Positions 6,290 to 14,749 of a DNA stretch of 53,374 nt are shown here, one piece after another; position 1 is the stretch's first letter; each line of letters starts with the position of its first letter. The stretch lies in the IMG/VR virus record IMGVR_UViG_3300034994_000033, positions 1-53,374 of that record; one strand, 5' to 3'. Below the pieces are notes generated by a model. It saw only the letters and a program-made list of their open reading frames with translations. It ran no database searches and was not told the origin of the DNA. The position numbers and the translations under genes are program-made. Source of the stretch: a virus.

Positions 6290-6944
6290 GGGAACTGCTA
6301 ACTCGACAAATTTTGAACAAACTGCCGCTACCGGCCAGATGGTGCTTCATGATTTTGAGGCAATCATCGGTTATGAGGCGGCTGTTCTTAAAAAACCGCG
6401 CAATGAGATGTTCTGTGTGGCTTTTGTCGAGAATGGTGGCCATGCTGGAAAGGCATACCAGGCGGCAATTAATCCAAAAACTACTGATAGCAATGCCCGC
6501 AAACGCGCTCATGAACTGTTGAAAAACAAGGACATATCAGGACGTATCGCTGAATTGTCTGCTGTTATCCGCAATAGAACAATTAATGACCTGATAGACT
6601 TTCGTATCAAGGGCATGAAGTTTGATCCCGCCAATTATTACGACTCCAGTTCTGGTATCAGAAGGCAATTGCATATCAGCGACGTTAAGGATGGCCACCG
6701 AATTGGTATAGGTCTGGAGTCTCGCATCGTTGATGGCGGTGTTGTGTATGTACCGGTATTCCCCTCCCCTGAAAAATCTGCTGATGCACTGCAGAAGATG
6801 ATGGGACTCGATAAGTCGCTGGTGGAACTGGCTGGGAAGAACGGTGGGCCAATACAGACTGAAAGTGTGGTTGATGATATGGGCAGGCTGCAAAGTCTCA
6901 AGGAGAAAGCGCAGGCGTTAAAGAATGCCGGTATTATCTCCTGA
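6288..6944 (+). CDS. terS: Terminase small subunit
   Basis: This 218-residue DNA-recognition subunit of the packaging motor would select phage DNA for the large subunit. Residues 33-85 (FCVAFVENGGHAGKAYQAAI, NPKT, RKRAHELL) fit the helix-turn-helix of TerS proteins. It overlaps terL by 20 bp. The start is uncertain: ATG 6288 has no clear ribosome binding site and overlaps the control element, and ATG 6339 is in frame. Confidence 0.8.
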   Translation: MGTANSTNFEQTAATGQMVLHDFEAIIGYEAAVLKKPRNEMFCVAFVENGGHAGKAYQAAINPKTTDSNARKRAHELLKNKDISGRIAELSAVIRNRTINDLIDFRIKGMKFDPANYYDSSSGIRRQLHISDVKDGHRIGIGLESRIVDGGVVYVPVFPSPEKSADALQKMMGLDKSLVELAGKNGGPIQTESVVDDMGRLQSLKEKAQALKNAGIIS

Positions 6945-8535
6945 ACATATTGCGGAACTTCAAGAAGCGTCGTTCTTTGAAATTGCGGATCTTTGGGCAG
7001 CTATCATCCACGAGCATGGTGATGCCGGTAAAGCCGAACTAGGTCAGGTAGATCGCTTCTATCTGCTGACTAATTTGTTGCACCGCCCTGATGCTTTTCA
7101 TCCTTGGCTGTATAAACGCTGCCGCGAGGTTGAAGCGGCCCCGGATGGTTTTCTGGATCTGTGGGCACGTGAACATTACAAGTCCACGATAATCACGTTT
7201 GCCGGAATTATTCAAGAGATCATCAAGGATAAGGAAATAACCGTCGGACTGTTGTCGCACTCAATGAAGCCGGCCAAGAAGTTCCTACAGATGATCAAGA
7301 CCGAGTTGGAAATCAACGAAGAACTTAAATCGTTGTACCCTGGCGTGTTTTGGCAGAATCCGGAACGCGATGCGCCTGCAGCTGGTAGACAGTGGAACTC
7401 TTTCAGGTTGGATGTGAACCGTGATAACAACCCGCGAGAGGGAACGTTGGAGTGTTCCGGGCTGGTCGATGGCCAGCCGACCGGTTCTCATTTTAGACTG
7501 CGAGTATATGACGATGTTGTTACTCGTGAAAGCGTTACCAGTTCGGAAATGATTGATAAGACCACAAGCGCCTGGGAGTTGTCTGATAACCTTGGCGCCC
7601 GGGGTGAGGATGGAAGGAGCAGAACTTGGCATATAGGCACTCGCTATCATTTTGCTGATACTTATCATCATATTCTGGAAAAGAAGTTGCTTAAGCCCCG
7701 TTTACATCCGGCTACTGATAATGGCCGGATAGATGGAAAGTCGGTTTTTCTGCCGCCGGAAGTGCTCAAAGACAAGATCATCCGGCAGGGTACGAACTTT
7801 CCGGCGCAGATGTTACAGAATCCGGCTGCCGGCAAGAATGCGACGTTTCAGAAGGATTGGCTCAAGTTTACCGATATCAGGCCCGGAACTATCAATGTGT
7901 ATATCATGGGAGATCCGGCCAGCAGCAAGAAGAAGGGGAGCGATAGTACTGCTATTCCGGTGATTGCAGTTGATGCTGCCCGTAACAAGTATTTGATTGA
8001 TGGCATGTGCCACAAGATGAATCTACGGGAACGGTGGTTGGCAATACGTGATTTGCGTCGCAAGTGGCGGAGTCAGCCGGGGGTGCAAACCGTCGAAGTT
8101 GGTTATGAGAAGTATGGTATGCAGTCGGATCTGGATTATTTTCAGGAGCAGATGGAGGCCGACCAGGATGTTTTTGATATCAAGGAACTGAACTGGACCC
8201 GCGACGGTACGACCAGTAAAGAGGATAGAGTGCAACGCCTGGTGCCGGACTTCCTGAAAGGGCAGTTTTATTTGACGGCGGTAACTCCCTCGGAAACATC
8301 GAATCAAAAGAGGGTGAGAGAAGATGGGCAGCCGTACCGTATTTTGCAGCCGGTTAAGCGCAAAGATCATGAGGGGAATTTGTATTCACTCAACAAGCAG
8401 TTTTTGGATGAATTTCTGTTTTTCCCGTTTGCTGTGCATGATGATTTGATAGATGGTTGTAGCAGGTTATACGACATGGACTATAAGCCGCCGATCATTT
8501 ATGACGAGCAGATGCTGGAACCGGAGGTGGAATGA
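6925..8535 (+). CDS. terL: Terminase large subunit
   Basis: This 536-residue packaging ATPase and nuclease cuts concatemeric DNA and pumps it into the prohead. A Walker A-like AREHYKST (81-88) and a Walker B VYDD (194-197) form the motor. MGDPASS (D330) and HDDLIDG near the C-terminus fit the RNase H-fold nuclease. The variant Walker A and overall layout are like T7/podovirus-type large subunits. It is the second gene of the late operon. Confidence 0.93.
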   Translation: MPVLSPEHIAELQEASFFEIADLWAAIIHEHGDAGKAELGQVDRFYLLTNLLHRPDAFHPWLYKRCREVEAAPDGFLDLWAREHYKSTIITFAGIIQEIIKDKEITVGLLSHSMKPAKKFLQMIKTELEINEELKSLYPGVFWQNPERDAPAAGRQWNSFRLDVNRDNNPREGTLECSGLVDGQPTGSHFRLRVYDDVVTRESVTSSEMIDKTTSAWELSDNLGARGEDGRSRTWHIGTRYHFADTYHHILEKKLLKPRLHPATDNGRIDGKSVFLPPEVLKDKIIRQGTNFPAQMLQNPAAGKNATFQKDWLKFTDIRPGTINVYIMGDPASSKKKGSDSTAIPVIAVDAARNKYLIDGMCHKMNLRERWLAIRDLRRKWRSQPGVQTVEVGYEKYGMQSDLDYFQEQMEADQDVFDIKELNWTRDGTTSKEDRVQRLVPDFLKGQFYLTAVTPSETSNQKRVREDGQPYRILQPVKRKDHEGNLYSLNKQFLDEFLFFPFAVHDDLIDGCSRLYDMDYKPPIIYDEQMLEPEVE

Positions 8536-8672
8536 TGGCAAGCGAGGATAAGGTGAATTCAAGTTCTATCCTGTTTTCGCAGGTGGTGAAGGGGATGGAT
8601 ACCAGCGAAGAGGAAAAGCCGACTTACGAATTCAGTAATGGCCGTAAGTTTGTGGAGCCTAAACCGGTATGA
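8535..8672 (+). CDS. Small hypothetical protein
   Basis: This 45-residue acidic protein lies between terL and the portal module. GGAGGTGG lies 7 bases before the ATG, and the terL TGA overlaps the start. The stop overlaps the next gene (ATGA). No family is recognised; tight packing supports translation. Confidence 0.6.
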   Translation: MASEDKVNSSSILFSQVVKGMDTSEEEKPTYEFSNGRKFVEPKPV

Positions 8673-8806
8673 CGGATAGCGGCAATTACGAATATGACCG
8701 TCTACCTGAGTCGATCAAGGCTGTATATTCCCTGAAAGAATGGCTGTGGCTGTCTGCCAGGGAAAAACAAACGTTGGAGCAGCGCGAAACTGAACCGGAG
8801 TGTTGA
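8669..8806 (+). CDS. Small hypothetical protein
   Basis: This 45-residue protein overlaps the preceding stop (ATGA) and ends two bases before the next ATG. It has an aromatic helix (VYSLKEWLWLSAREKQTLEQ). It may be a small head or packaging accessory; the function is unknown. Confidence 0.6.
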   Translation: MTDSGNYEYDRLPESIKAVYSLKEWLWLSAREKQTLEQRETEPEC

Positions 8807-8808
8807 CG

Positions 8809-9186
8809 ATGAATATTATTTGCAGAGACGATGCACCGACGTTTGACCGCGAGGTAGAGCCGCTTGTTATTGTTGATCCGCTGGATCAGGCGATATGCGA
8901 GCAAGTTGCCTGCACGCTGCTGCGGCATTACGGCGGCTATGACTGGCTGGTTGAGGCGGATTATCGCAAGGGTTTTATCGATATTCGCAACGTGTCGCTG
9001 GATGGCCAGATGGGGTGCAGGATTCCGATGAACGGCTATGCATCGTCCTCGGAGCTGGACAAGATTGCCATGCGTTATGGTGGCGAAATCCTGGAGCGGT
9101 TCGGTTTGGTACGCGGGGCAAAACGGGTGGACGATGTTGAGAATTTGACTCAAGACTTTGCCGGCAGGCTGGAGTACGACAAATGA
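8809..9186 (+). CDS. Hypothetical protein upstream of portal
   Basis: This 125-residue acidic protein starts at ATG 8809, two bases after the previous stop, and overlaps the portal start. It looks like a compact alpha/beta protein (RHYGGYDWLVEADYRKGFID). It has no signal peptide or catalytic motif I can name. It sits in the portal operon of a podovirus-like phage. Confidence 0.7.
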   Translation: MNIICRDDAPTFDREVEPLVIVDPLDQAICEQVACTLLRHYGGYDWLVEADYRKGFIDIRNVSLDGQMGCRIPMNGYASSSELDKIAMRYGGEILERFGLVRGAKRVDDVENLTQDFAGRLEYDK

Positions 9187-11312
9187 GCGAAGAATCTACA
9201 AATGACGCCTTTTGGGTGGAACGTGCGCGTGATGCCGAGTCGTCCTCAAGTTCGTTCTTTGATACTAACGTCCGGAACAGGATCATTCAGGATGTGCGGC
9301 AATTTCAAAGCGAACATCCGGAAGGGTCAAAGTATTTTACTGATGCCTATCGGTTGAAGTCACGACTATTCCGGCCAAAGACGCGCACGGCGATCAGAAA
9401 AAACGAGGCGATTGGCGCGGCGGCCTATTTCTCCACAGAGGATGTGACCAGTGTCCGGGCGGTGGATGATAATGATCCGTTATCACAAGCCGGCGCGGCG
9501 TTCCATAAGTCGCTGCTGCAGTATCGCCTGACACGCCCCTACCCTCACGGTATGCCGTGGTTTTTGACGTGCATGGGCGCATATCAGGAGGCCCAGGCGG
9601 TTGGAGTTGTCGGCTCATATCAGTTTTGGAATATCAATGAGCTCAAGAAGCTGGACCGGCCTGATATTTTTCTGCTGCCGATTGAGAATTATCGTTTTGA
9701 CCCTGCGGCCGACTGGCGGGATGTGGTTAATTCCAGCCCGTATTTCATTATCAGGTGGCCGATGTATGTCAAGGATGTGCTGGCACGGATGAAGCCGGCG
9801 GCTGATGGCAAAGCCAAGTGGCGCTCATATTCCAAGGTTGAGGTGTTGGCCGGCGGAAAAAGCAATTACGACACGATCCGGCTGACGCGCGAGGGCAAGG
9901 GCACCGATTCCAAGGCCGCGAATACCGGTGATTCCGATTATACGATTGTCTGGGTGCATGAAAATTTTATCGAGGTCGAAGGCCACGACGTAACGTACTA
10001 CACGCTGGGAACCGAAAAACTGTTATCAGATCCGGTGCTGGTGGAAGAAAAACATCCGCAAGGGCGTCCGGTAGCGGTGGGCTTCACCATTCTGGAAGCT
10101 CACAAGGTGTATCCGTCAAGCGAACCATCATTGACCAGGGATATCCAGAGCGAAATAAATGAAGTAGCAAATATGCGGATCGACAATGTGAAGCACATGA
10201 TGAACAAGCGCTATTTTGTCAAGCGCGGCAAGAATGTTGATCTGCGGTCGCTGGTCCGCAACATTCAGAGCTCCGTAACGCTGATGGATGATCCTAACGC
10301 GGACGTGAGAGTTATTACCACCGATGATGCTACGTCATCATCGTATCAGGAGCAGGACCGGCTTAATCTGGATTTTGACGATATATCGGGTTCGTTCTCC
10401 GGATCGTCGGTGGCGTCAAACCGAAAGCTGAATGAAACCGTGGGAGGAATGAACCTGCTCTCCAATTCAGCCAACATGGTTTCCGAATATCAGCTGCGGA
10501 CATTCACGGAAAGCTGGGTGGAGAAGGTGTTGCGGCAGTTTATCGTACTGAACCAGTTTTACGAGACAAATGAACTGGTGTTGAAGATGGCGGGCCGGGA
10601 TGCCGCTATCAGTGATCACGGTTTTGAAGAGGTTACGGACGATATGATCATGCAGGATGTGATGCTGTCGGTTAATGTCGGCACCGGATCAACCAATCCG
10701 CAAACACAGGCCGACCGTTTTGGTTTTGCCATGGATATGGCTGCCAAGCTTGTAGGTCCGGAAAAGCTCAACCAGATGCTTAATCAGGATGAGGTTTTGA
10801 AAGAGGTCTTTGGCAAGTGCGGTTATAAGGATGGTTCCCGCTTCTTCAAGAAGGATGACGGCCAGGAGCAGGAAGATCCACGTATCGCTCAATTGTCGCA
10901 GGCTGTTCTGGAGCTGCAGGCCGCGCTGAAAGCCAAGAATCCTCCGGAGGTTGTTGCGGCTCAGGTAGCCAAACTGAATTCGGAGAAGGATCTGAACGAA
11001 GTACGGTCTATGGTGCAAAGGGTTGAGGCGCTTTTTGCCGCCATGAATACGGCGCAAACAGCAGTGCAGGTGCCGGGTATTACTCCGGTGGCCGATGCCA
11101 TCGCCAAGAGTGCAGGTTTTGTGGATATGGATGCCGCGCCAATTTATCCCCAAAATATTCAGCAGCAGGAGATCCCGGAAGGTGCGCATATCCCGCAGAA
11201 TACTTCACCCATGTTTCCGGCTAAAGCGGCTACGGGGATGATGTCAGGGGTTGAAAGCGGAGTAGGTCCTGCCAATGCTGTTCAGTATGATAATGAACAA
11301 GGTGAAATTTAA
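9183..11312 (+). CDS. Portal protein
   Basis: This 709-residue portal subunit forms the dodecameric ring through which DNA enters and leaves the head. The size is near that of the P22 portal. N-terminal YFTDAYRLKSRLFRPKTRTA, a central PLSQAG segment and a long helical C-terminus with Gln-rich barrel-like repeats fit the family. The position directly after terminase and before a scaffold-like gene and the capsid gene supports the call. Confidence 0.85.
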   Translation: MSEESTNDAFWVERARDAESSSSSFFDTNVRNRIIQDVRQFQSEHPEGSKYFTDAYRLKSRLFRPKTRTAIRKNEAIGAAAYFSTEDVTSVRAVDDNDPLSQAGAAFHKSLLQYRLTRPYPHGMPWFLTCMGAYQEAQAVGVVGSYQFWNINELKKLDRPDIFLLPIENYRFDPAADWRDVVNSSPYFIIRWPMYVKDVLARMKPAADGKAKWRSYSKVEVLAGGKSNYDTIRLTREGKGTDSKAANTGDSDYTIVWVHENFIEVEGHDVTYYTLGTEKLLSDPVLVEEKHPQGRPVAVGFTILEAHKVYPSSEPSLTRDIQSEINEVANMRIDNVKHMMNKRYFVKRGKNVDLRSLVRNIQSSVTLMDDPNADVRVITTDDATSSSYQEQDRLNLDFDDISGSFSGSSVASNRKLNETVGGMNLLSNSANMVSEYQLRTFTESWVEKVLRQFIVLNQFYETNELVLKMAGRDAAISDHGFEEVTDDMIMQDVMLSVNVGTGSTNPQTQADRFGFAMDMAAKLVGPEKLNQMLNQDEVLKEVFGKCGYKDGSRFFKKDDGQEQEDPRIAQLSQAVLELQAALKAKNPPEVVAAQVAKLNSEKDLNEVRSMVQRVEALFAAMNTAQTAVQVPGITPVADAIAKSAGFVDMDAAPIYPQNIQQQEIPEGAHIPQNTSPMFPAKAATGMMSGVESGVGPANAVQYDNEQGEI

Positions 11313-11596
11313 TGAATAGTGATGATACCACTCGCGAGTATATGGAGCAGGTCAAGTTCGGTATTGAGGTCGAATCGTTTTTATCCGGGAAGGTCGGTTC
11401 TTATTTGATCGACCGTGCGCACAGGGAAATTGATGAGGCTGTTGAAGAGTTGAAGAGAGTTGATGCGACCGATGCGTCACTTGTTCAGCATATCCAAAAC
11501 AGAATATGGCGTGCTGAAAGTATTGATAAATGGTTAGCGGAGAAGGTCCAAGAAGGCTGGAACGCAGAAGAACATCTTAGAAGCCAGGAGGTTTAG
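11312..11596 (+). CDS. Hypothetical helical protein
   Basis: This 94-residue acidic, helical protein overlaps the portal stop by one base. It lies between portal and scaffold genes, where small head-assembly helpers are common. No motif is recognised. Confidence 0.65.
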   Translation: MNSDDTTREYMEQVKFGIEVESFLSGKVGSYLIDRAHREIDEAVEELKRVDATDASLVQHIQNRIWRAESIDKWLAEKVQEGWNAEEHLRSQEV

Positions 11597-11599
11597 CGA

Positions 11600-12523
11600 A
11601 TGGAGAATGAAACAGGCACCATCCAGCAGGACGTGTCAAGTGACGGCAGTACACAGGATCAGCAGCGCCCATTGACAGCTCGGGAACTTATGTTTGAGCA
11701 GATCGGCAACAAGATCGATGAGGAGCGGCAGGGGCAAGAGGTGGAAGGGGGCACCATCGAGACTACGGACCAAGCCGGAAAGCAGGTTGTTGATGATCTG
11801 CAAATGCTGGTCCGCGTCAAGATAAATGGCAAAGAGGAGGAAAGGCCGCTTGCCGAGGTGTTGACCGGTTACCAGAAGAATGAAGCAGCTTCAGAACGGC
11901 TGCGGTTGGCGGCAGCGAAGGAAAAAGACCTGGCCGGCAGGGAAAAGGCGTTGAATGACCAGATTCAGCTACAGGGCCAGTTATCCACTGAAGCGGACAC
12001 TGGCGATGATGACGATCTGGACCAGGCGCTTAATGCCATTGTCGAAGGCAATACGGATGCAGCCAAACAGGCGCTACGGAATGCAATCAATAAGGGGCGT
12101 GCACCTGTTACTACCCCCCAAGCGATTGACGAGGACGCGCTGGCGCAACGTATAGAGCAGAAGCAGGAGGTTAAAAAAGACTGGGATACTTTCCTGAAGG
12201 CTAACCCGGAGTTTGCTGATGACAAATCCAAGGAACGGCAATACGGAGATTATCTCTTCAATACAAAGTATGCCCCGCTTATTGAAGCCGGAGAGATCAG
12301 CTACCACCAGGCGCTGCTTGATACCGCCAATGAAGTGAAAAGTACTTTGACCCAACCTGCGGCAACAAAGACTCCACGCGAGATCAAGCTGGAGCGAAAG
12401 CAATCGATAGATAGCCTGCCGATTGCAGCCGGAGCACGGCAAACCGGAGCGGCTGCCGAACAGGAAGAGACGCACGGCGACATAATCACTCAAATGCGTA
12501 AAGGACGTAATTTACCAGTCTAA
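11600..12523 (+). CDS. Probable scaffolding protein
   Basis: This 307-residue, highly charged, coiled-coil-rich protein lies directly before the major capsid gene. Residues 65-90 hold a small folded segment (LVRVKINGKEEERPLAEVLTGYQ), the pattern seen at the start of many N4-type scaffold-like proteins. The remainder is Gln/Glu/Ala rich and ends with a basic tail, which in scaffolds contacts the capsid. The function is inferred from composition and position. Confidence 0.7.
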   Translation: MENETGTIQQDVSSDGSTQDQQRPLTARELMFEQIGNKIDEERQGQEVEGGTIETTDQAGKQVVDDLQMLVRVKINGKEEERPLAEVLTGYQKNEAASERLRLAAAKEKDLAGREKALNDQIQLQGQLSTEADTGDDDDLDQALNAIVEGNTDAAKQALRNAINKGRAPVTTPQAIDEDALAQRIEQKQEVKKDWDTFLKANPEFADDKSKERQYGDYLFNTKYAPLIEAGEISYHQALLDTANEVKSTLTQPAATKTPREIKLERKQSIDSLPIAAGARQTGAAAEQEETHGDIITQMRKGRNLPV

Positions 12524-12566
12524 TACGCACAACCATTGCGGGATAACAACCCGCCGGAGGTGCATC

Positions 12567-13508
12567 ATGGCAGGACAGGTTTGGGTAACTAACACGGTTG
12601 GCGGCTATTTATCAGCCAAGAACCTCTCCAAGGAACTGCGCAACGTGGTTCAGCCAATGGTTAAGTTCCGCCAGTTCGCTGATATCAAGGACGCAGTTGG
12701 CAAAAACAAGGGGCAGTTGTTCACCTGGGACGTTTTCTCTGATGTTGCTACTCAGGGTACGACACTGGTTGAAACCAACACCATGCCTGAAACAAACTTC
12801 GTCATCACTCAGGGTACGATGACGATTCAGGAATACGGCAACTCTGTGCCTTATTCCGGCGTTCTTGATGATCTTTCCGAGATCCCGGTAAAAGAGATCG
12901 TCAACAAGGCGATGAAGAATGATGCCAAGAAGGCGTTCGACTTCGGTGCCCATGCTGCATTCAATGCGACGCTGTTGAGGGTGGCCCCTACCGGCGGTAC
13001 CGATACCGCTTCAATCGTGTTGACCACCAACGGCACGGCGACGGCGACCAATAACGTGGCATTCAACAAAAACCACGCCAAGGCGCTGGTAGATGTCATG
13101 AAAGAGCGCAATATCAACCCCTATGTCGGGGATGATTACATGGCGCTGGCCTGGCCGACTACCCTGCGGACCCTCAAGAACGATCTGGAGGCCGTCCATC
13201 AGTATACCGACGCCGGTTTCCAGATGATCATGAATGGCGAGATTGGCCGCTACGAGAACACCCGTTATGTCGAGCAGACCAACGTGGTCAAGGACACCAA
13301 CTGGGGTCAGGCTAAGTCCGGGTGGATTTATTTCTTTGGTGAAGATGCCGTTTCCGAAGGTGTGGCGAATCCTGAAGAGGTTCGCGGCAAGATCCCTGGG
13401 GATTACGGTCGCAGTAAAGGTGTTGCCTGGTACTACCTGGGCGGTTTCGCCAAGAACCGTTTGACTGCGGTTGATGAGCGAATCGTCAAGTGGGATTCGG
13501 CGGCATAG
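12567..13508 (+). CDS. Major capsid protein, N4-gp56 type
   Basis: This 313-residue protein forms the icosahedral shell. Features of the N4-gp56 family are visible: an early YLSAKNLSKELRNVVQPMVKFRQFAD, a central GNSVPYSGVLDDLSE, and a C-terminal GGFAKNRLTAVDERIVKWDS. CCGGAGGTG precedes the ATG. A strong terminator follows, consistent with control of the most abundant transcript. Confidence 0.88.
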   Translation: MAGQVWVTNTVGGYLSAKNLSKELRNVVQPMVKFRQFADIKDAVGKNKGQLFTWDVFSDVATQGTTLVETNTMPETNFVITQGTMTIQEYGNSVPYSGVLDDLSEIPVKEIVNKAMKNDAKKAFDFGAHAAFNATLLRVAPTGGTDTASIVLTTNGTATATNNVAFNKNHAKALVDVMKERNINPYVGDDYMALAWPTTLRTLKNDLEAVHQYTDAGFQMIMNGEIGRYENTRYVEQTNVVKDTNWGQAKSGWIYFFGEDAVSEGVANPEEVRGKIPGDYGRSKGVAWYYLGGFAKNRLTAVDERIVKWDSAA

Positions 13509-13514
13509 TCCGAT

Positions 13515-13543
13515 GGGGAGGGTTTGCGCCCTCCCCAATTTTT
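13515..13543 (+). terminator. Terminator after the capsid gene
   Basis: The perfect 8-bp stem GGGGAGGG/CCCTCCCC has a six-base loop and is followed by AATTTTT. It probably reduces transcription into the downstream connector genes, since no new promoter element is obvious before 13562. Confidence 0.8.
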
Positions 13544-13561
13544 CTAAACAAGGGGATGATC

Positions 13562-13741
13562 ATGGATAAAAAAATGTGTGACCATAAGATGGATATGCCT
13601 AACGGCGAAGTAAGTGGCAAGGATCTGCCGGACAAAGGATTTAAGACTGGCGTTACCGATACATATGGTGTTGGCGGGGATGATTTGAACCGTGGCTATA
13701 CAGGCGGCGATAAGATTGTCAAGGACACCAAAAGCAACTGA
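13562..13741 (+). CDS. Small hypothetical protein after capsid gene
   Basis: This 59-residue, Lys/Asp/Gly-rich protein starts at ATG 13562, with AAGGGG 6 bases upstream. It has a Gly- and Asp-rich C-terminus. The position after the capsid gene suggests a head decoration or minor head protein, but no family is recognised. Confidence 0.6.
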   Translation: MDKKMCDHKMDMPNGEVSGKDLPDKGFKTGVTDTYGVGGDDLNRGYTGGDKIVKDTKSN

Positions 13742-13772
13742 AATAACAACCATTTTAACATGAGGTAATAAC

Positions 13773-14213
13773 ATGACACAGAAACTGAGAAAGCTGGATA
13801 AAAAAAGACCTTTTGCGGAAATCTACGGCTCACATGCTGCCCGCTATGAGCAGTTTGGTATTCAATTCGATGCCGAGGGCGTTGAGCTGGAAGGTTTTCA
13901 GGATGTTGTTGTTCCGGCTGAAATCCCGGTAATTACCGCGGAAACAAGCGAACCGGCGTTGCGGGACGAAATTGCCCGTCTGGCTGATGAGTTGAGCAGG
14001 GTTTCCGCTGAACTGGAAGAGAAGGATGCCGAGATTGAGGAAATCCAGGGCAAGCTTGATACCGCTCAGGTTGAAATCACGCGGCTTACGGCGGCTTTGC
14101 CTGATGCTGCCCCTGTGAAAACCGGGAAAAATGCAAAAGGGAATACAGCTACCACAGATTCACAGCTTGACTCACTACTTGATGCGCAGTTGACAGCACA
14201 AGGTGCGCTCTGA
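13773..14213 (+). CDS. Coiled-coil head-region protein
   Basis: This 146-residue protein has a short N-terminal domain (residues 8-35) and then a heptad-like coiled coil (residues 62-110). An Ala/Thr/Gln-rich tail follows. It overlaps the next start by one base. A role as head fibre or decoration is possible but unproven. Confidence 0.65.
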   Translation: MTQKLRKLDKKRPFAEIYGSHAARYEQFGIQFDAEGVELEGFQDVVVPAEIPVITAETSEPALRDEIARLADELSRVSAELEEKDAEIEEIQGKLDTAQVEITRLTAALPDAAPVKTGKNAKGNTATTDSQLDSLLDAQLTAQGAL

Positions 14214-14749
14214 TGGCAGAAGAGCAGGAATGCATAAACAGCCTGATAAGCATGGACAATATTAAGGTGATGTTGAACGTGGCCAGTGTTACTCCTCCGG
14301 GCAAGTTCGTTGAAATCGGCGTGTATCAGGGTGGTTCGGCGTATGTCCTGGATTATCTGGCTAAGGTTGACAGCCGTGAACTTCATCTGTTCGACACCTT
14401 TTGCGGTATGCCGGTGAAGAGCGACGTTGACCGGCACGAGATTGGCGATTTTGCCGATACGAATGCAGAGCGGGTCAAGCAGATAATTCCGGATGCATTT
14501 TTTCATATTGGCATGTTCCCTGACACGCTGCCGCACGATCTTAGGGGCATCGCTTTTGCGCATGTTGACTGTGATCAATACGAGAGCGTCAAGGCGGCAT
14601 GTATGCATTTACCGAGGCGTATGGTGCGTGGCGGCATTATTTATTTCGATGATTATGGTTGCCTGGCTGGAGCTACTCAGGCGGTGGACGAGGTATTACC
14701 AAAACGAATTGTACTCCAGAACGGAAAGGCGATGTATGTGGTCCATTAA
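14213..14749 (+). CDS. TylF/MycF-like SAM O-methyltransferase
   Basis: This 178-residue protein has the SAM-binding start VEIGVYQGGSAYVL (residues 39-52) and a later HVDCDQYES and IIYFDDYG. These match TylF/macrocin-type O-methyltransferases, which methylate sugars using a metal held by Asp residues. It is shorter than the usual 250 residues. It sits between capsid and connector genes and overlaps the methyltransferase/glycosyltransferase fusion, so the two probably act on the same glycan. Confidence 0.75.
   Translation: MAEEQECINSLISMDNIKVMLNVASVTPPGKFVEIGVYQGGSAYVLDYLAKVDSRELHLFDTFCGMPVKSDVDRHEIGDFADTNAERVKQIIPDAFFHIGMFPDTLPHDLRGIAFAHVDCDQYESVKAACMHLPRRMVRGGIIYFDDYGCLAGATQAVDEVLPKRIVLQNGKAMYVVH

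Noticed and set aside
14493-14735. Longer N-terminus for the methyltransferase-GT9 fusion
   Set aside because: It would overlap the TylF-like gene by over 250 bp; the domain begins after ATG 14736.
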